Shown piece after piece: positions 34,417 to 43,902 of a stretch of 64,000 bases of DNA. Source of the DNA: Alkalicoccus luteus (GTDB lineage: Bacteria; Bacillota; Bacilli; Bacillales; Salisediminibacteriaceae); NCBI GenBank assembly GCA_052061695.1, contig JBPZEY010000011.1; one strand, 5' to 3'. Both the position numbers and the translations under genes were made by a program. Numbering within the stretch: position 1 is the first letter of the stretch; each line of letters begins with the position of its first letter. The notes beneath the pieces were generated by a model, which worked only from the letters and a program-made list of their open reading frames with translations, did not search any database and was not told the DNA's origin.

Positions 34417-34905
34417 ATGAAATTAACCGTTACAGCTGCTATCTTATTTGCGGCTGCTCTGATCACATCGATTATTTTTTATCAGACTTACATAGCAGAC
34501 TATGCACACCCTGTCGAAACAGTCATGGCTATTGCAACCGCAGCACTTGCCGCCATGTTTTTAGCACTAGCGATATTCATCCCACGCCGTTTAAAGCTTG
34601 TGACAGGCATCTCCATCACGCTCTTTTTTGCTGTCATTCTTGTAGGCGTAACCTTTTGGCTTGTTCGTCCGTACCAGCTGATTTATACGGAGCTGCCGGA
34701 GCGGGAGGCTGCTCTTTCCTCCCATTTGGAAGAGGAATATCCGGAAAGGGAATGGGAAATGAATAGAAGCCAAGTAGAGACGCATCCGATCTTCATGTTC
34801 GAAGTTGTGTTTGACGACGAGCCTGACCGTCCTTATTTGTATTTAATGGATCAGGATACGATGGACGGTGAATCCGAAATCGAACCACACGTACCTGAAG
34901 AGTAA
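34417..34905 (+). CDS. Membrane protein with acidic tail
   Basis: A 162-residue protein with three hydrophobic helices in the first ~90 residues and an acidic, extracytoplasmic-looking C-terminal domain (about 93-162). No family recognised. GAAGGAG eight bases before ATG 34417 sets the start. The unit ends at a strong bidirectional terminator. Confidence 0.6.
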   Translation: MKLTVTAAILFAAALITSIIFYQTYIADYAHPVETVMAIATAALAAMFLALAIFIPRRLKLVTGISITLFFAVILVGVTFWLVRPYQLIYTELPEREAALSSHLEEEYPEREWEMNRSQVETHPIFMFEVVFDDEPDRPYLYLMDQDTMDGESEIEPHVPEE

Positions 34906-34925
34906 GCGCTCCTGTACTTGACAAC

Positions 34926-34971
34926 AAAAAAAGACCCGGCCCCCTCTTATGAAAGGGACCGGGTCTTTTTT
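34926..34971. terminator. Bidirectional terminator
   Basis: Long stem AAAAAGACCCGG/CCGGGTCTTTTT with extra C/G pairing inside. It serves the membrane genes on the left and the minus-strand gene ending at 35001. Confidence 0.88.
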
Positions 34972-35000
34972 GACAGGTTCGTGGTTGTCCAGAATCTGTT

Positions 35001-35468
35001 TTATGACGTTTCTGTCTCCAACAGCTCAAGCGTTTCGGCTGGAGCCTCCATCATCGTCGGGTAGCTGACGAACACATACAGCATAATAAACACCGCAGCA
35101 AGAATGAGGATGACAGCTATGGTTCGCCTGCCCCTCGTCTCACTGTTCATTCGAAGGGCGTATAAAACAGCAGCACCTGCTGCTGCAAGCAATACCACAC
35201 TTGACCCGGCTGCTCTTTCCAGCTCATCAGCCTGCGCCATCGCCAGAACGGTCAGGAATTCACTCGTTTCATCTGCATTTGCTGTATTTATGGTGAACCG
35301 CTCCGGCTGAAAAACACCTTGCTCAAACTGTACTTCCTCTCCCTGCTCTTCATACTGCACCGTTCCAGGGTATACTCCCCCTGTATGAATCAGAAGCAGC
35401 GCCACAGCGGCAGCACCGATCAATCCACCGGACAGGATTAAATACAGGCGCCTGCTTTTCAACATCAT
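35001..35468 (-). CDS. Membrane protein, three helices
   Basis: A 155-residue protein with an N-terminal helix (~9-27), an extracytoplasmic acidic region (~30-85), and two further helices (~88-106 and ~116-135). No recognised domain. GGGGGG lies upstream of two adjacent in-frame ATGs. It follows the YwaF-like gene after 50 bp in the same direction. Confidence 0.55.
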   Translation of the reverse strand: MMLKSRRLYLILSGGLIGAAAVALLLIHTGGVYPGTVQYEEQGEEVQFEQGVFQPERFTINTANADETSEFLTVLAMAQADELERAAGSSVVLLAAAGAAVLYALRMNSETRGRRTIAVILILAAVFIMLYVFVSYPTMMEAPAETLELLETETS

Positions 35469-35519
35469 TCCATTCTTCCCCCCTGCATCAATTAAACATC
35501 CTTCGTTACCTTATCACGG

Positions 35520-36218
35520 TTAAGGCTTTTTACGCCAGTCTCCAAACAGCATCCACAAGAGCAGGAAAGCTGCAGCTGCTGTTGCTTCCATGCCGATAAT
35601 GTGCCACGGCTGTCCTCCGAATAAATCAAGCAGGCTGGTACCATCCGGTCTGTCCATAATAAACCAGTAGTTCCCCCCAGTTGCTCTGTTAATGATCCAT
35701 ATAAATGGAAGAAGCACATTAAGCAGCAGCAGTGTCAGCCAGACGGAGCGGAATGAAAGAGAATAGCGGTGCACCCAGAGAAAGTAAAAGCCTGTTATGA
35801 TGACGGCACCATGTGTCAGGAAAAAATGAAAAAAACGGGCGTGAGGCAGTCCAAACGAGAGCACCGGTGTTAAAAAGGCCATTAAAGCACTCGCAATTCC
35901 AGCCATAAATACTACTTCAAAGACGAATTGATTTCTTGTGAGCAGGAGGATAATTGTACATATAACCATGATGTTGCTCAGTTCAAGTGGAAGGGCATGG
36001 TGGACTTCCCACCTTTCGGTCATCAGCAGCCAGAGCTGATACCAGACCTCCATTCCGGCAAGCAGCAGGGCGGCCGTCCATTCCAGCCTTCTATTTGGTG
36101 AACGATTCTGATTTAACCGCACGAATAGGATGGCACCGATAAGCAGTGCCAGAGCGGATATATGCTGCCAGTCGAACATGGTGAACGGGGCTTCTGAAGC
36201 ATCTCCGCCAAAAAACAC
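35520..36218 (-). CDS. TIGR02206/YwaF-type membrane protein
   Basis: A 232-residue integral membrane protein with seven predicted helices. It has the family-typical polar motifs LPLELSN in the middle and NRATGGNYWFIMDRP near the end. This is the TIGR02206 (YwaF) family of Gram-positives, function unknown. Divergent from the small gene at 36326. Confidence 0.75.
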   Translation of the reverse strand: MFFGGDASEAPFTMFDWQHISALALLIGAILFVRLNQNRSPNRRLEWTAALLLAGMEVWYQLWLLMTERWEVHHALPLELSNIMVICTIILLLTRNQFVFEVVFMAGIASALMAFLTPVLSFGLPHARFFHFFLTHGAVIITGFYFLWVHRYSLSFRSVWLTLLLLNVLLPFIWIINRATGGNYWFIMDRPDGTSLLDLFGGQPWHIIGMEATAAAAFLLLWMLFGDWRKKP

Positions 36219-36249
36219 TGGAATCCCTCCTGTTTTTTCTATCCAGACG

Positions 36250-36277
36250 TTTACAATCGCAAAAAGCCGGTTATAGT
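36250..36277 (+). promoter_or_regulatory. Promoter of the 36.3 kb small gene
   Basis: -35 TTTACA (36250-36255), 16-nt spacer, -10 TATAGT (36272-36277). Confidence 0.6.
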
Positions 36278-36325
36278 CGTACTAGTTACCTATCTTTAAG
36301 TCAACTTAGAAAGGAGTGGTCATTC

Positions 36326-36508
36326 TTGGATAAGCAATATTCCCTGATTGTGCTCGATGCAGAAGGTGAGACTCAGCACATTATGGATCCTAGAAACGGT
36401 CAGGCATTGGAGGAGCTTTCAGCAGGTGATCTTCAGTCTGCACGTGTTTTTTACGATGAACTGAAAGAGGCTTATAAAGATTTTTCCGTTAAAATGCTGT
36501 TAAAATAA
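36326..36508 (+). CDS. Small hypothetical protein, TTG start
   Basis: A 60-residue soluble acidic protein. The start codon is TTG with AAGGAG nine bases upstream, and a good promoter lies 50 bp further up. No known family. The remaining ~185 bp downstream to the next gene holds only a weak hairpin (AAGACAG/CTGTCTTTTT, long loop, about 36656-36694). Confidence 0.55.
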   Translation: MDKQYSLIVLDAEGETQHIMDPRNGQALEELSAGDLQSARVFYDELKEAYKDFSVKMLLK

Positions 36509-36692
36509 GCTGCACTTTGTCTGGTGCTGGACGAATGATCAGCTGTAAAAGCCATTTTACAAGCTGTGGACTTAGCAGATGCACGTATTTTTGTATATGA
36601 TTATCTGACAGCCGTTAACCCGATTACTGCCATTATACATGTATAAATTGGACATGAAGACAGGGATGAAGCAGACGCTTATTTCTGTCTTT

Positions 36693-37037
36693 TTAGTTGC
36701 TGTCGTAAACAATCATCGTATCAATCACAGCCCTCGGCTGTCCTTCAAGTTCTTCCCGCTCGATGATCCATACGTTTACTTCCATGCCCCTTCGGATTGA
36801 AGAAATGGAAAGCGGTTCTTCTTCTGACGATAAGATGACTGAATCCAAATGTTCAATCAGCCATACCAGCTGCTGGTCTTCTTCATCATTGATACGTATT
36901 TGAATACGCCCTTGTCCATGCTGATGGTCGACAACCGTTCCAGAGAGCTGCGGAGGTTCTTCAGGCACTGAGGAATGCAGGCACCCTGGCAGAAACAGAC
37001 TGCTGAGCAAAAGTGTGACAGCTGCCATCCTGATCAT
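36693..37037 (-). CDS. Small predicted lipoprotein
   Basis: A 114-residue protein with a lipoprotein signal peptide ending in LPGC (Cys at about residue 18). The mature part is ~95 residues, rich in Glu and beta-strand-like, ending in a possible OB/SH3-type fold (GRIQIRINDEEDQQLVWLIE). Function unknown. ATG 37037 follows GGGGAGGGG; the long upstream frame is not coding. Confidence 0.6.
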   Translation of the reverse strand: MIRMAAVTLLLSSLFLPGCLHSSVPEEPPQLSGTVVDHQHGQGRIQIRINDEEDQQLVWLIEHLDSVILSSEEEPLSISSIRRGMEVNVWIIEREELEGQPRAVIDTMIVYDSN

Positions 37038-37222
37038 CGCAGTCCCCTCCCCTAATAGCATGTTAAGTACCAACCTATTCCCAGCCCTCACAAGCTTCAA
37101 ACCGTACTTCTGACTCTCACCCATTCCATTTAGTCTAAAATAGACAAATCTTGCAGGAATCCGGACGTTCGTATGGAATTGGTCTAGGATGATGCAGTTA
37201 ACTCTTAAAGGAGGAATCAACG

Positions 37223-38206
37223 ATGCAGCAAATCAAATGGGGAATACTCAGTACAGCAGGAATTGCACGCAAGCAGATGGTTCCGGCTATTAAAGAGGCC
37301 GGAAATGCAATGCTATACGCCGTTGCAAGCGGAAGCGGCAAAGCTGCTGCTACAGCCGCAGAATGGGGAGCCGCAGTCCATCATGATTCCTACGAAGCGC
37401 TTCTGAATGATCCTGAAGTAGACGCTGTCTATATTCCCCTCCCAAATGCCCTTCATAAGGAATGGGTCATAAAAGCCATGCATCACGGCAAGCATGTGCT
37501 GGTAGAAAAACCTGCAGCCGTTACTTCTGACGATATCCGTGAGATCCGTGAGGCAGGAAAAGAAACCGGTATGACGTGGATGGAAGGATTTATGTATCAG
37601 TTTCATCCGCAGCACAGCTATGTAAAGGAACAGATCGCTATAGGGACGATCGGTACGATTCAAAAAATGCGTGCCTCCTTTTCATTCCCGTTGGATCTGA
37701 CCAGCTCGAACATTCGGCTGAATTCTTCCTTAGGCGGCGGCAGCCTTTATGATGTTGGCTGTTACTGCGTACATGCCTGCCGGCACATTATCGATCAGGA
37801 GCCGGAGGCGGTTGTCGGTACAGGGCGCAGGCAGAGTGAAACAGGAGTAGATATTTCTACCTCTGCGATTCTAACGTTTCCGGAAATTGATGCCGTTATC
37901 GACTGCAGCTTTAACGAGTCTGCTTTGAACCGGTATGAAGTGTCCGGAACGAAAGGCCGGATAGAAGTCCCCTATGCGTTCCGCCCGGATCAGAATCCAG
38001 ATAACGGCGAAGGCCTGGTCATCATAAAAGATGAAAATGGTAAGGAAATAGAGCGCAGATCGTTTGCAGGCAATCAGTTCACCCTCCAGGTGGAGCATTT
38101 TTCCCAGTGTCTGCTCGATGGTACGGAGCCGGTCTACACACCGGAGAGTACACATAACAACATGAAGGTGATTGAAGCAGTATATGCATCTCAAGAACAA
38201 GGCTGA
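37223..38206 (+). CDS. Gfo/Idh/MocA family oxidoreductase
   Basis: A 327-residue NAD(P)-dependent sugar/inositol-type dehydrogenase. The Rossmann domain starts WGILSTAGIARKQ, the catalytic lysine lies in the VLVEKPAA motif at about residue 93, and the C-terminal alpha/beta domain has GGGSLYDVGCY. The substrate cannot be predicted. AAAGGAGG precedes ATG. Divergent from the lipoprotein gene. Confidence 0.85.
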   Translation: MQQIKWGILSTAGIARKQMVPAIKEAGNAMLYAVASGSGKAAATAAEWGAAVHHDSYEALLNDPEVDAVYIPLPNALHKEWVIKAMHHGKHVLVEKPAAVTSDDIREIREAGKETGMTWMEGFMYQFHPQHSYVKEQIAIGTIGTIQKMRASFSFPLDLTSSNIRLNSSLGGGSLYDVGCYCVHACRHIIDQEPEAVVGTGRRQSETGVDISTSAILTFPEIDAVIDCSFNESALNRYEVSGTKGRIEVPYAFRPDQNPDNGEGLVIIKDENGKEIERRSFAGNQFTLQVEHFSQCLLDGTEPVYTPESTHNNMKVIEAVYASQEQG

Positions 38207-38310
38207 TCATCAACACGGTTTCTTGGCCGGACGTGTGCTGCATAGGGACCATTCAATCAATCTGTTTTTTCATCCTCCTCCATTCTGTGTTTCAAACGAA
38301 ACATAGTCAA

Positions 38311-38345
38311 AAGCAGGAAAGCCCGGACCTGTAATCAGTCCGGGC
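38311..38345 (-). terminator. Terminator at the 3' end of repeat copy C
   Basis: Eight-base-pair stem GCCCGGAC/GTCCGGGC with a 9-nt loop. The T-rich tail (TTTCCTGCTTTT) is on the minus strand, the strand of the repeat, while the plus-strand tail is poor. It lies about 10 bp past the repeat end. Confidence 0.75.
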
Positions 38346-38349
38346 TTCC

Positions 38350-38728
38350 AGAGCGTGGATAAAGTCAATTAAAGTGAATATCATTGCATCTGCCTGTAGC
38401 TGCGGAATTTCGCTTCCTGAAGGGAACGAGCTCGGCTTTCCCTCCTGCTGTCCGCCGGATCTTCGCCTCGTTCTGAGCCGAGATCCTTCGATGCCGGCAG
38501 CTGATCATACGTTTCACGAGCCTGGTTATGAAGGCACGATCGGCTTCCATACGGATAGAGCTTCCCATGAGACGTTTCGAAGTTAAATAGGGATGCCAGG
38601 CCTTCATCGAATTCATGATAAATGGAAAAAAAGCAGTCGCGTCCGCCTGTTATGACGTTGTTCTTCAACAAGCAGAGTCATTTCGCTTACACATGTAAGT
38701 TGAAAGACTTCTTCAACAGTCTGAAAGC
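38350..38728 (-). repeat. Dispersed repeat, copy C
   Basis: Minus-strand copy from the hairpin-forming AGACTGTTGAAGAAGTC (38712-38728) to GACTTTATCCACGCTCTGG (38352-38370). It is highly similar to copies B and D over about 300 bp. An 83-codon frame starting MNSMK runs through it, but the matching frame is broken in B and D, so I do not call a gene. It fills the gap between the oxidoreductase and the HAD gene. Confidence 0.85.
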
Positions 38729-38734
38729 CTGTTT

Positions 38735-39424
38735 TTACATAGGTTTCTGTACAGTGAAGTCGAGCTTTTCCAGCTCCTGAAGCCGATGAATCTCTGCATC
38801 TGCGTTGTGAGGAACCTTATGATGCTCCGGATTAAACCAGACCGTCTTTATTCCCGCACGAAAGCCACCTTCAATGTCGGCTGCCAGGCTGTCGCCGATG
38901 ATAGCAGTCTGACTGCGGTCTGGCTGATCGAGTACTGCAAAAACGTGATCAAAGAAATGATTGGACGGTTTCGCACTGCCAATATCACCGGATATGAAAA
39001 GCTGATCAAACTGGTCTATGAGGCCTGCTTTTTTAAGCCTGCGCCTCTGTGTATCGCCTATCCCGTTTGTCACCGCACAGATCACTGCATGATACGACAG
39101 ATAATCCAGTATTTGTTCGGCACCGTCGACTAAGTATACATGTTCTTCCAGCCCCTGACGGAACATCCGGTCTGCCCGTTCCCCGGATCCTTTTTTCCCA
39201 AAGGCAGCGAAGGTTCGGTTGAACCGCTCGGTAATCACATACTCTTTTTTTACTTTTCCTTGTTCATATTGCTCCCATAAGGAACGATTCGTTTTCTGAT
39301 AGTAATCACGAACGTCCTGATTAAACGGTAATCCATATGCGTGAAAAACCTGATGAAGCGACTGCTCAGCTGATCGTTTAAAATCGAGCAGCGTATCATC
39401 CAAATCGAATAACATCGTTCTCAT
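38735..39424 (-). CDS. HAD-family hydrolase (YfnB/YjjG-like)
   Basis: A 229-residue haloacid dehalogenase-type phosphatase. Motif I is FDLDDTLLDF (nucleophile Asp6), motif II is Thr in AVTNG, motif III is Lys in GSAKPS, and motif IV is GDSLAADI. The helical cap is of the YjjG/YfnB type, whose members dephosphorylate nucleotides and similar phosphates. Its stop is only a few bases from the 5' end of repeat copy C, which is read in the same direction. Confidence 0.85.
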   Translation of the reverse strand: MRTMLFDLDDTLLDFKRSAEQSLHQVFHAYGLPFNQDVRDYYQKTNRSLWEQYEQGKVKKEYVITERFNRTFAAFGKKGSGERADRMFRQGLEEHVYLVDGAEQILDYLSYHAVICAVTNGIGDTQRRRLKKAGLIDQFDQLFISGDIGSAKPSNHFFDHVFAVLDQPDRSQTAIIGDSLAADIEGGFRAGIKTVWFNPEHHKVPHNADAEIHRLQELEKLDFTVQKPM

Positions 39425-39584
39425 CCTGTTCCCCCTGCAGCATTTGATTTTCGTTTAGTATACCATACGCATGTTAGGTTCTCTTTGAGAATTGCCGTTT
39501 CACGTTCGCTATATCCGTTTATTGCCAATTGCATTAGAATAAAGGATGTATCATTCGATATCCGAATGAATCAGGAGGCCGCCT

Positions 39585-39863
39585 ATGATTCGATTGCTCC
39601 GTTATATCAGCAATATCCTGACGGGTGCTGTTGTCTTTGTATTTGTGATTTGGATGAGCGGAGCTGCATTTGAAGAATCCCGGCTCATACCCTCCAGATG
39701 GTATTATTTCCTGCTTGCTGCAATATGGATCACAGGGATCATCTGGCAGACAAAGCCGCGTATGAGAACGTGGGGGATCGTCGTTACGATGCTTCCAACC
39801 GCGTATATCATCATCGCATTCTATCTTGCTTGGATGTTTCAAGGAACTCCTGCCCAGCAATAG
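39585..39863 (+). CDS. Small membrane protein
   Basis: A 92-residue protein with three transmembrane helices. No family recognised. Strong SD AGGAGG six bases before ATG. Confidence 0.55.
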   Translation: MIRLLRYISNILTGAVVFVFVIWMSGAAFEESRLIPSRWYYFLLAAIWITGIIWQTKPRMRTWGIVVTMLPTAYIIIAFYLAWMFQGTPAQQ

Positions 39864-39991
39864 TACCCTTTTTTCCTCATTTGAGAGGAAATAACGCTTG
39901 ATGAAGCATGCCCAGAAAAGAAAAGTGTATGCCCCTTGTTTTAACGCCACTGGCTGTTCAAACGTTACCACGATGAGGAGGAATTCAATCG

Positions 39992-40372
39992 ATGCAGATT
40001 CAAGGATTGCACCATGCTCAAATTACGATCCCTAAAGGACGTGAACAAGAAGGCCGGCAGTTTTACTGTGAATTGCTTGGCTTAGAGGAAATGGAAAAAC
40101 CGGAAGCTCTAAAAGGCAGAGGCGGGTTTTGGCTTCACGCCGGAAACCTGCAGGTTCACGTAGGTACAGAAGACGGGGATGCAAGAAGCACAACGAAAGC
40201 ACATCTTGCTTATGAAGTAACCGGCTTGGAAGCTTGGAAAGAAACACTTCGAGCACAAGGCCTTGTGCCGGAAGAATCGGTCCCTGTCCCCGGAATGGAA
40301 CGCTTCGAATTCCGTGATCCGTTTGGCAACAGGGTCGAACTGCTGGAAGTTACCGAAGACCCTTCCCTCTGA
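39992..40372 (+). CDS. VOC-superfamily (glyoxalase-like) protein
   Basis: A 126-residue protein with two beta-alpha-beta-beta-beta modules. It has the N-terminal metal-ligand type His in GLHHAQITIP, the YCELLGL helix, and the C-terminal FEFRDPFGNRVELLE strand with its metal-ligand type Glu. These match VOC metalloenzymes such as glyoxalase I, fosfomycin-resistance proteins and dioxygenases. The specific reaction is unknown. It ends at a strong terminator. Confidence 0.8.
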   Translation: MQIQGLHHAQITIPKGREQEGRQFYCELLGLEEMEKPEALKGRGGFWLHAGNLQVHVGTEDGDARSTTKAHLAYEVTGLEAWKETLRAQGLVPEESVPVPGMERFEFRDPFGNRVELLEVTEDPSL

Positions 40373-40377
40373 CGGGC

Positions 40378-40426
40378 AAATAGCTCTATGGATAGGGAAG
40401 AGCCCCTTTCCTTAGAGCTATTTTTT
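40378..40426 (+). terminator. Terminator after the VOC gene
   Basis: Stem AAATAGCTCTA/TAGAGCTATTT with an inner helix GGAAAGG/CCTTTCC-like pairing and T6. Confidence 0.88.
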
Positions 40427-40582
40427 AATAAGCAGATTGATACAGGCCTTAAACCGGGTATGGTAAACTGTACGTAAACTGAAATCATGCCTTGCAGAGG
40501 TCTACCACCTACTCTTTCTAAGCTGCTATGACTGTAACCTGCTTCTCAGCCTCCGCGGGCTGCAGGGAGGAATGATGATCAA

Positions 40583-41116
40583 ATGTTTGGACTGTTTTAC
40601 CGTACGTATCAGACTTGGCAGATTCCGGAATTCCGCATCACAGATTCTCCTTACATCATTAAGGCCGTACAGGAACGGGATTCGTTTATGGATGCGACTG
40701 ACATTTTAGGCGGTGCGGGTTCAATGGGACGTTATGTCTTTTATGAGGCCTCACGCGATATTTTGCTTGTTTTTCGTTTTCCGCTGTCCAACTACGTGAA
40801 TATTTATGTGCACTTACGCGGTGCTGACGGCAAGTTCGGCCAGGATGACGGCATCAAGGTTGCTACCGTTACGCTCTCAAGCATTAAACCGGAGGAACAC
40901 AGCGTCGATTATCATTTAAATGGCTGGTGGATTCCGCTTTTAAACGGCTTCTTCCTCTACTTGATTGATGACATGAAGCATCAGGAAACCGGGCGCGAGC
41001 CCCGGGTGAATACTTCCCGGCTGCGAGAGCTTGAGAATCAGTCGCTTCAGATAAAAGATCAGCTTCAGGATCTGTTCCGCTCAAGAAAGAGCCAGGGAGG
41101 CCGGCAACCTACGTAA
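40583..41116 (+). CDS. Hypothetical protein
   Basis: A 177-residue protein without a signal peptide. The first ~130 residues look beta-rich. The last ~45 are helical and basic with a possible coiled coil (RLRELENQSLQIKDQLQDLF). No family recognised. It is followed by a bidirectional terminator. Confidence 0.55.
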   Translation: MFGLFYRTYQTWQIPEFRITDSPYIIKAVQERDSFMDATDILGGAGSMGRYVFYEASRDILLVFRFPLSNYVNIYVHLRGADGKFGQDDGIKVATVTLSSIKPEEHSVDYHLNGWWIPLLNGFFLYLIDDMKHQETGREPRVNTSRLRELENQSLQIKDQLQDLFRSRKSQGGRQPT

Positions 41117-41227
41117 TGCGTCCAAGCTTTCCAGGTGGACGCTACGACCGGACTTTACGGCACGTTAAGATGCTTTTAACACCTATAATAAAGTCCTGAA
41201 TGGAACGCGCTTCTCGATGGAACGCAG

Positions 41228-41272
41228 AACGTAACGCCGGAGGTCGCATCCAGACCTCCGGCGTTACGTTTG
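41228..41272. terminator. Bidirectional terminator
   Basis: An 18-bp perfect stem from AACGTAACGCCGG to its complement, 7-nt loop, with modest T-richness (TTTGCTGTTTCG) on the plus strand. It separates convergent genes. Confidence 0.75.
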
Positions 41273-41317
41273 CTGTTTCGATAGCATGCGGCTGGCCACT
41301 ACACGCAAAGGGAGCAC

Positions 41318-42304
41318 TTACCTTTGTACGTCGATAATCACGCGGCCTCTGATTTTGCTTTTAAGAATATCGTGAAGAGCCTGCTGAATCCCGTCAAGTC
41401 CGATCTCTGTCGCTGTTTCTTCCATATGGGACGGCTTCAAGCTGCCAGCACATCTGGACCAGACTTCTTTACGAAGCGGCATCGGGCAGTATGCTGAGTC
41501 AATTCCAAGCAAATCCACGCCTCTCAAAATGAAGGGCATCACCGTCGTCGGTACTTCTACCCCGGCCGTAAGCCCAGATACAGCAACGCTTCCATGCTGC
41601 TTCACGCTGCTTAAAATAGCCGCGAGTACGCTTCCTCCTGTCGGATCTACTGCTGCTGCCCACTTTTGTTTATCGAGAGGCCGGATCTTCTCAGGAGTGA
41701 CCTCCTCCCGATCAATCACTTCTGCTGCACCGAGCTTTTTCAAATAAGCTTCTTCTTCAAGACGTCCTGTACTCGCTGTAACATGGTAGCCTCTTCCCGC
41801 CAGCATATCAACAGCCATGGAGCCGACACCTCCTGAAGCTCCCGTAACCAGTATCGGCTTATCTTCAGAGGTCAGGCCATTTTGTTCCAGACGATGAATC
41901 GACAAAGCTGCAGTAAAACCGGCAGTGCCGATAATCATTGATTCACGCAGAGACAGGTTTTCCGGAAGAGGCACAACCCAGGCAGCCGGCACCCTCGCGA
42001 ACTGGCTGTAGCCCCCGTCGTGGGCAGTGCCGAGATCATAGCTCGTGCAAATCACCCGTTGGCCTTTACTGAAATCGGGAGATTCCGAATGCTCAACGGT
42101 TCCCGCCAGATCGATCCCAGGTACCATCGGATAGTCCTTTGCAATTTTCGCTTTTTTATGGAGCGCAAGCCCGTCTTTATAATTCACACCTGAATAATGA
42201 ACCTTAATCAGTACTTCTCCTTGAGGAAGGTCTTCTTTATTCCGCTGAATCAGTGACCCCGTTCCCTCTCCTTCAGTCTGAAACGCATAAAACTGTTCTG
42301 ACAT
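41318..42304 (-). CDS. Quinone oxidoreductase/acrylyl-CoA reductase-like MDR (YhdH/YhfP family)
   Basis: A 328-residue zinc-independent medium-chain dehydrogenase. The N-terminal catalytic domain has HYSGVNYKDGLA at 36-47 and PGIDLAGTV, and the Rossmann loop is GASGGVG at about 156. Zinc ligands of alcohol dehydrogenases are missing, as expected for the YhdH/YhfP family. It would reduce quinones or enoyl substrates with NADPH. No operon partner seen. Confidence 0.85.
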   Translation of the reverse strand: MSEQFYAFQTEGEGTGSLIQRNKEDLPQGEVLIKVHYSGVNYKDGLALHKKAKIAKDYPMVPGIDLAGTVEHSESPDFSKGQRVICTSYDLGTAHDGGYSQFARVPAAWVVPLPENLSLRESMIIGTAGFTAALSIHRLEQNGLTSEDKPILVTGASGGVGSMAVDMLAGRGYHVTASTGRLEEEAYLKKLGAAEVIDREEVTPEKIRPLDKQKWAAAVDPTGGSVLAAILSSVKQHGSVAVSGLTAGVEVPTTVMPFILRGVDLLGIDSAYCPMPLRKEVWSRCAGSLKPSHMEETATEIGLDGIQQALHDILKSKIRGRVIIDVQR

Positions 42305-42351
42305 GATGAGCCTCCTCTGCAGATTTTGGTTTCTCTACAGTGTATTCGCTT

Positions 42352-42834
42352 TCATCGCGTCAATTCCTGCCGTTTTTGAAAATGTGACTGCTTTACCGAT
42401 TCAACATGTTCCATGTATGCCTGAACGAAGGAAGCAATCCGCTCTTCGTCATCAGGCTGGGGCAGCAGCTCCACTTTCAGAACAGGAGGCTCTGCCCCGG
42501 TTACTAGCTTCAATAAGGAACGAAGCCGATCCACCGCACCGCAGAAATGTGGATAGAACGAATCACCTGTTCCAAATATGCCGCATGGCGTTGCAGTTAA
42601 ATCCTGTGATTTGATCCGATCCAGTGCAGGCTTCATGTGACGGGGAATCTCGCCGTTTCCCCACGTATACGTCCCGAACAGAATCCCCTCGATTTGGTGC
42701 AAATCCAATTCATCCGGCAGATCACGAACGGCCGTTTTTTCTGCATACCAGCCTCGCTCATGAAGCTTTTGAATAATTAAATCTGCAAGCTCATCCGTAT
42801 TCCCCGACATCGATTGAACAAGAACCGCGATCAC
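42352..42834 (-). CDS. Flavodoxin, last gene of the RNR operon
   Basis: A 160-residue short-chain flavodoxin. The FMN phosphate loop SMSGNTDELA is at residues 8-17, the 60s loop is GTYTWGNGEIP, and the 90s loop is FGTGDSFYPHFCGA. It overlaps nrdB by ATGA and is therefore co-expressed with the ribonucleotide reductase. It could supply electrons for metallocofactor assembly or repair, the role NrdI has in class Ib systems. It is a canonical flavodoxin, not a clear NrdI. Confidence 0.85.
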   Translation of the reverse strand: MIAVLVQSMSGNTDELADLIIQKLHERGWYAEKTAVRDLPDELDLHQIEGILFGTYTWGNGEIPRHMKPALDRIKSQDLTATPCGIFGTGDSFYPHFCGAVDRLRSLLKLVTGAEPPVLKVELLPQPDDEERIASFVQAYMEHVESVKQSHFQKRQELTR

Positions 42835-43865
42835 AGCTCATCAAACCCGTTTTGCTCCGTTACTTTTGTATAGGCTCTGGATTTCTGCTCAAAGAAATCT
42901 GATTTTGTTTCATTCATCATGTCGTCACTGAATACTTGAATCCACGGCATTGGGTTTTCTGAACGATGATACAGGTTGGAAAGACCGAGCTGCCTGAACC
43001 GCTTATCTGCGAGGTATTCCACATATGCTTCATATTCATTCGTATCAATGCCTTTTATGTCCTTCAAAAGGACAGCGGCCCACTCTTTTTCAAGCTCAAC
43101 CGCCTTAGCGATCGTGTCATAAATAAATGCTTCGTTTTCCTCTGTCCGAAGCTCTTCGTTTTCAGCCATCAGAATTCGGATAAATTGGGAAATGAAATAG
43201 GCATGCTGCATTTCATCACGCTGAATGTAGCTGATCATCGTACTCGTTTTGACCATTTTTTGATTGCGGGCGAGGTGATAAAAAAATGCAAATCCAGCAT
43301 AAAAATAAATTCCTTCCAGATTGACAGAGTTAATACACAGCTCCAATAAACGCTGAGGTGAGGGGTTCTTCCTGAAACGTTCATAGGAATCCAGAATAAG
43401 GGCATTTCGCTTTCGGACGAGCGGATCATTTTTTGCGTCATCAAATGCTTTTGTTTGTTCATCGGTGGAAACGAGAGAACTCAGGACATAAGAGTACGAT
43501 TCATTGTGCACGGCTTCCTGCTGCGCGATCACGGCAAATACTGCTTTAAAGCTCGGATCGCTTACATAATCAAGCACCATCGACATCGTTGGTGTCTGCA
43601 GACTGTCGAGTGAAGCCAGCTGCGTATTGACCTTTAAAAAAATCTCCTTTTCTGCGTCAGACAAGGCTTCCCACTGTTTAATATCGTCCTGCATGTTAAT
43701 CTCCTGCGCTTTCCAGAAGTTAGACAGTAAAACGTGGTACATATCGTACATTTGCGGATAGGCGATATCGTTCCAGTTTAAAATGCCGGAAGCTCGTCCG
43801 TTTATAATGCCGGTCGATTTATTCGCGTGATCCGGCTCAAGCAGCTTCATTTTTGTCAATGTCAT
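42831..43865 (-). CDS. nrdB: Ribonucleotide reductase class I beta subunit
   Basis: A 344-residue ferritin-like radical subunit. Putative dimetal ligands are Asp in LASLDSLQ, Glu and His in QQEAVHNE, Glu in NSVNLEG, and Glu/His in RDEMQHAY. A Tyr two turns after the first ExxH (NESYSY) fits the radical position. ATG 43865 follows AAGGATGGAG; an earlier in-frame start at 43958 overlaps nrdA. It sits 37 bp behind nrdA and is coupled to a flavodoxin gene. Confidence 0.9.
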   Translation of the reverse strand: MTLTKMKLLEPDHANKSTGIINGRASGILNWNDIAYPQMYDMYHVLLSNFWKAQEINMQDDIKQWEALSDAEKEIFLKVNTQLASLDSLQTPTMSMVLDYVSDPSFKAVFAVIAQQEAVHNESYSYVLSSLVSTDEQTKAFDDAKNDPLVRKRNALILDSYERFRKNPSPQRLLELCINSVNLEGIYFYAGFAFFYHLARNQKMVKTSTMISYIQRDEMQHAYFISQFIRILMAENEELRTEENEAFIYDTIAKAVELEKEWAAVLLKDIKGIDTNEYEAYVEYLADKRFRQLGLSNLYHRSENPMPWIQVFSDDMMNETKSDFFEQKSRAYTKVTEQNGFDEL

Positions 43866-43902
43866 CGTATGCTCCATCCTTTCGTTTTGCTGCCTCCTGC
43901 AA

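Noticed and set aside
38365..38671. Overlapping 83- and 96-codon frames in repeat copy C
   Set aside because: Two different frames are open and neither is conserved in the other copies.
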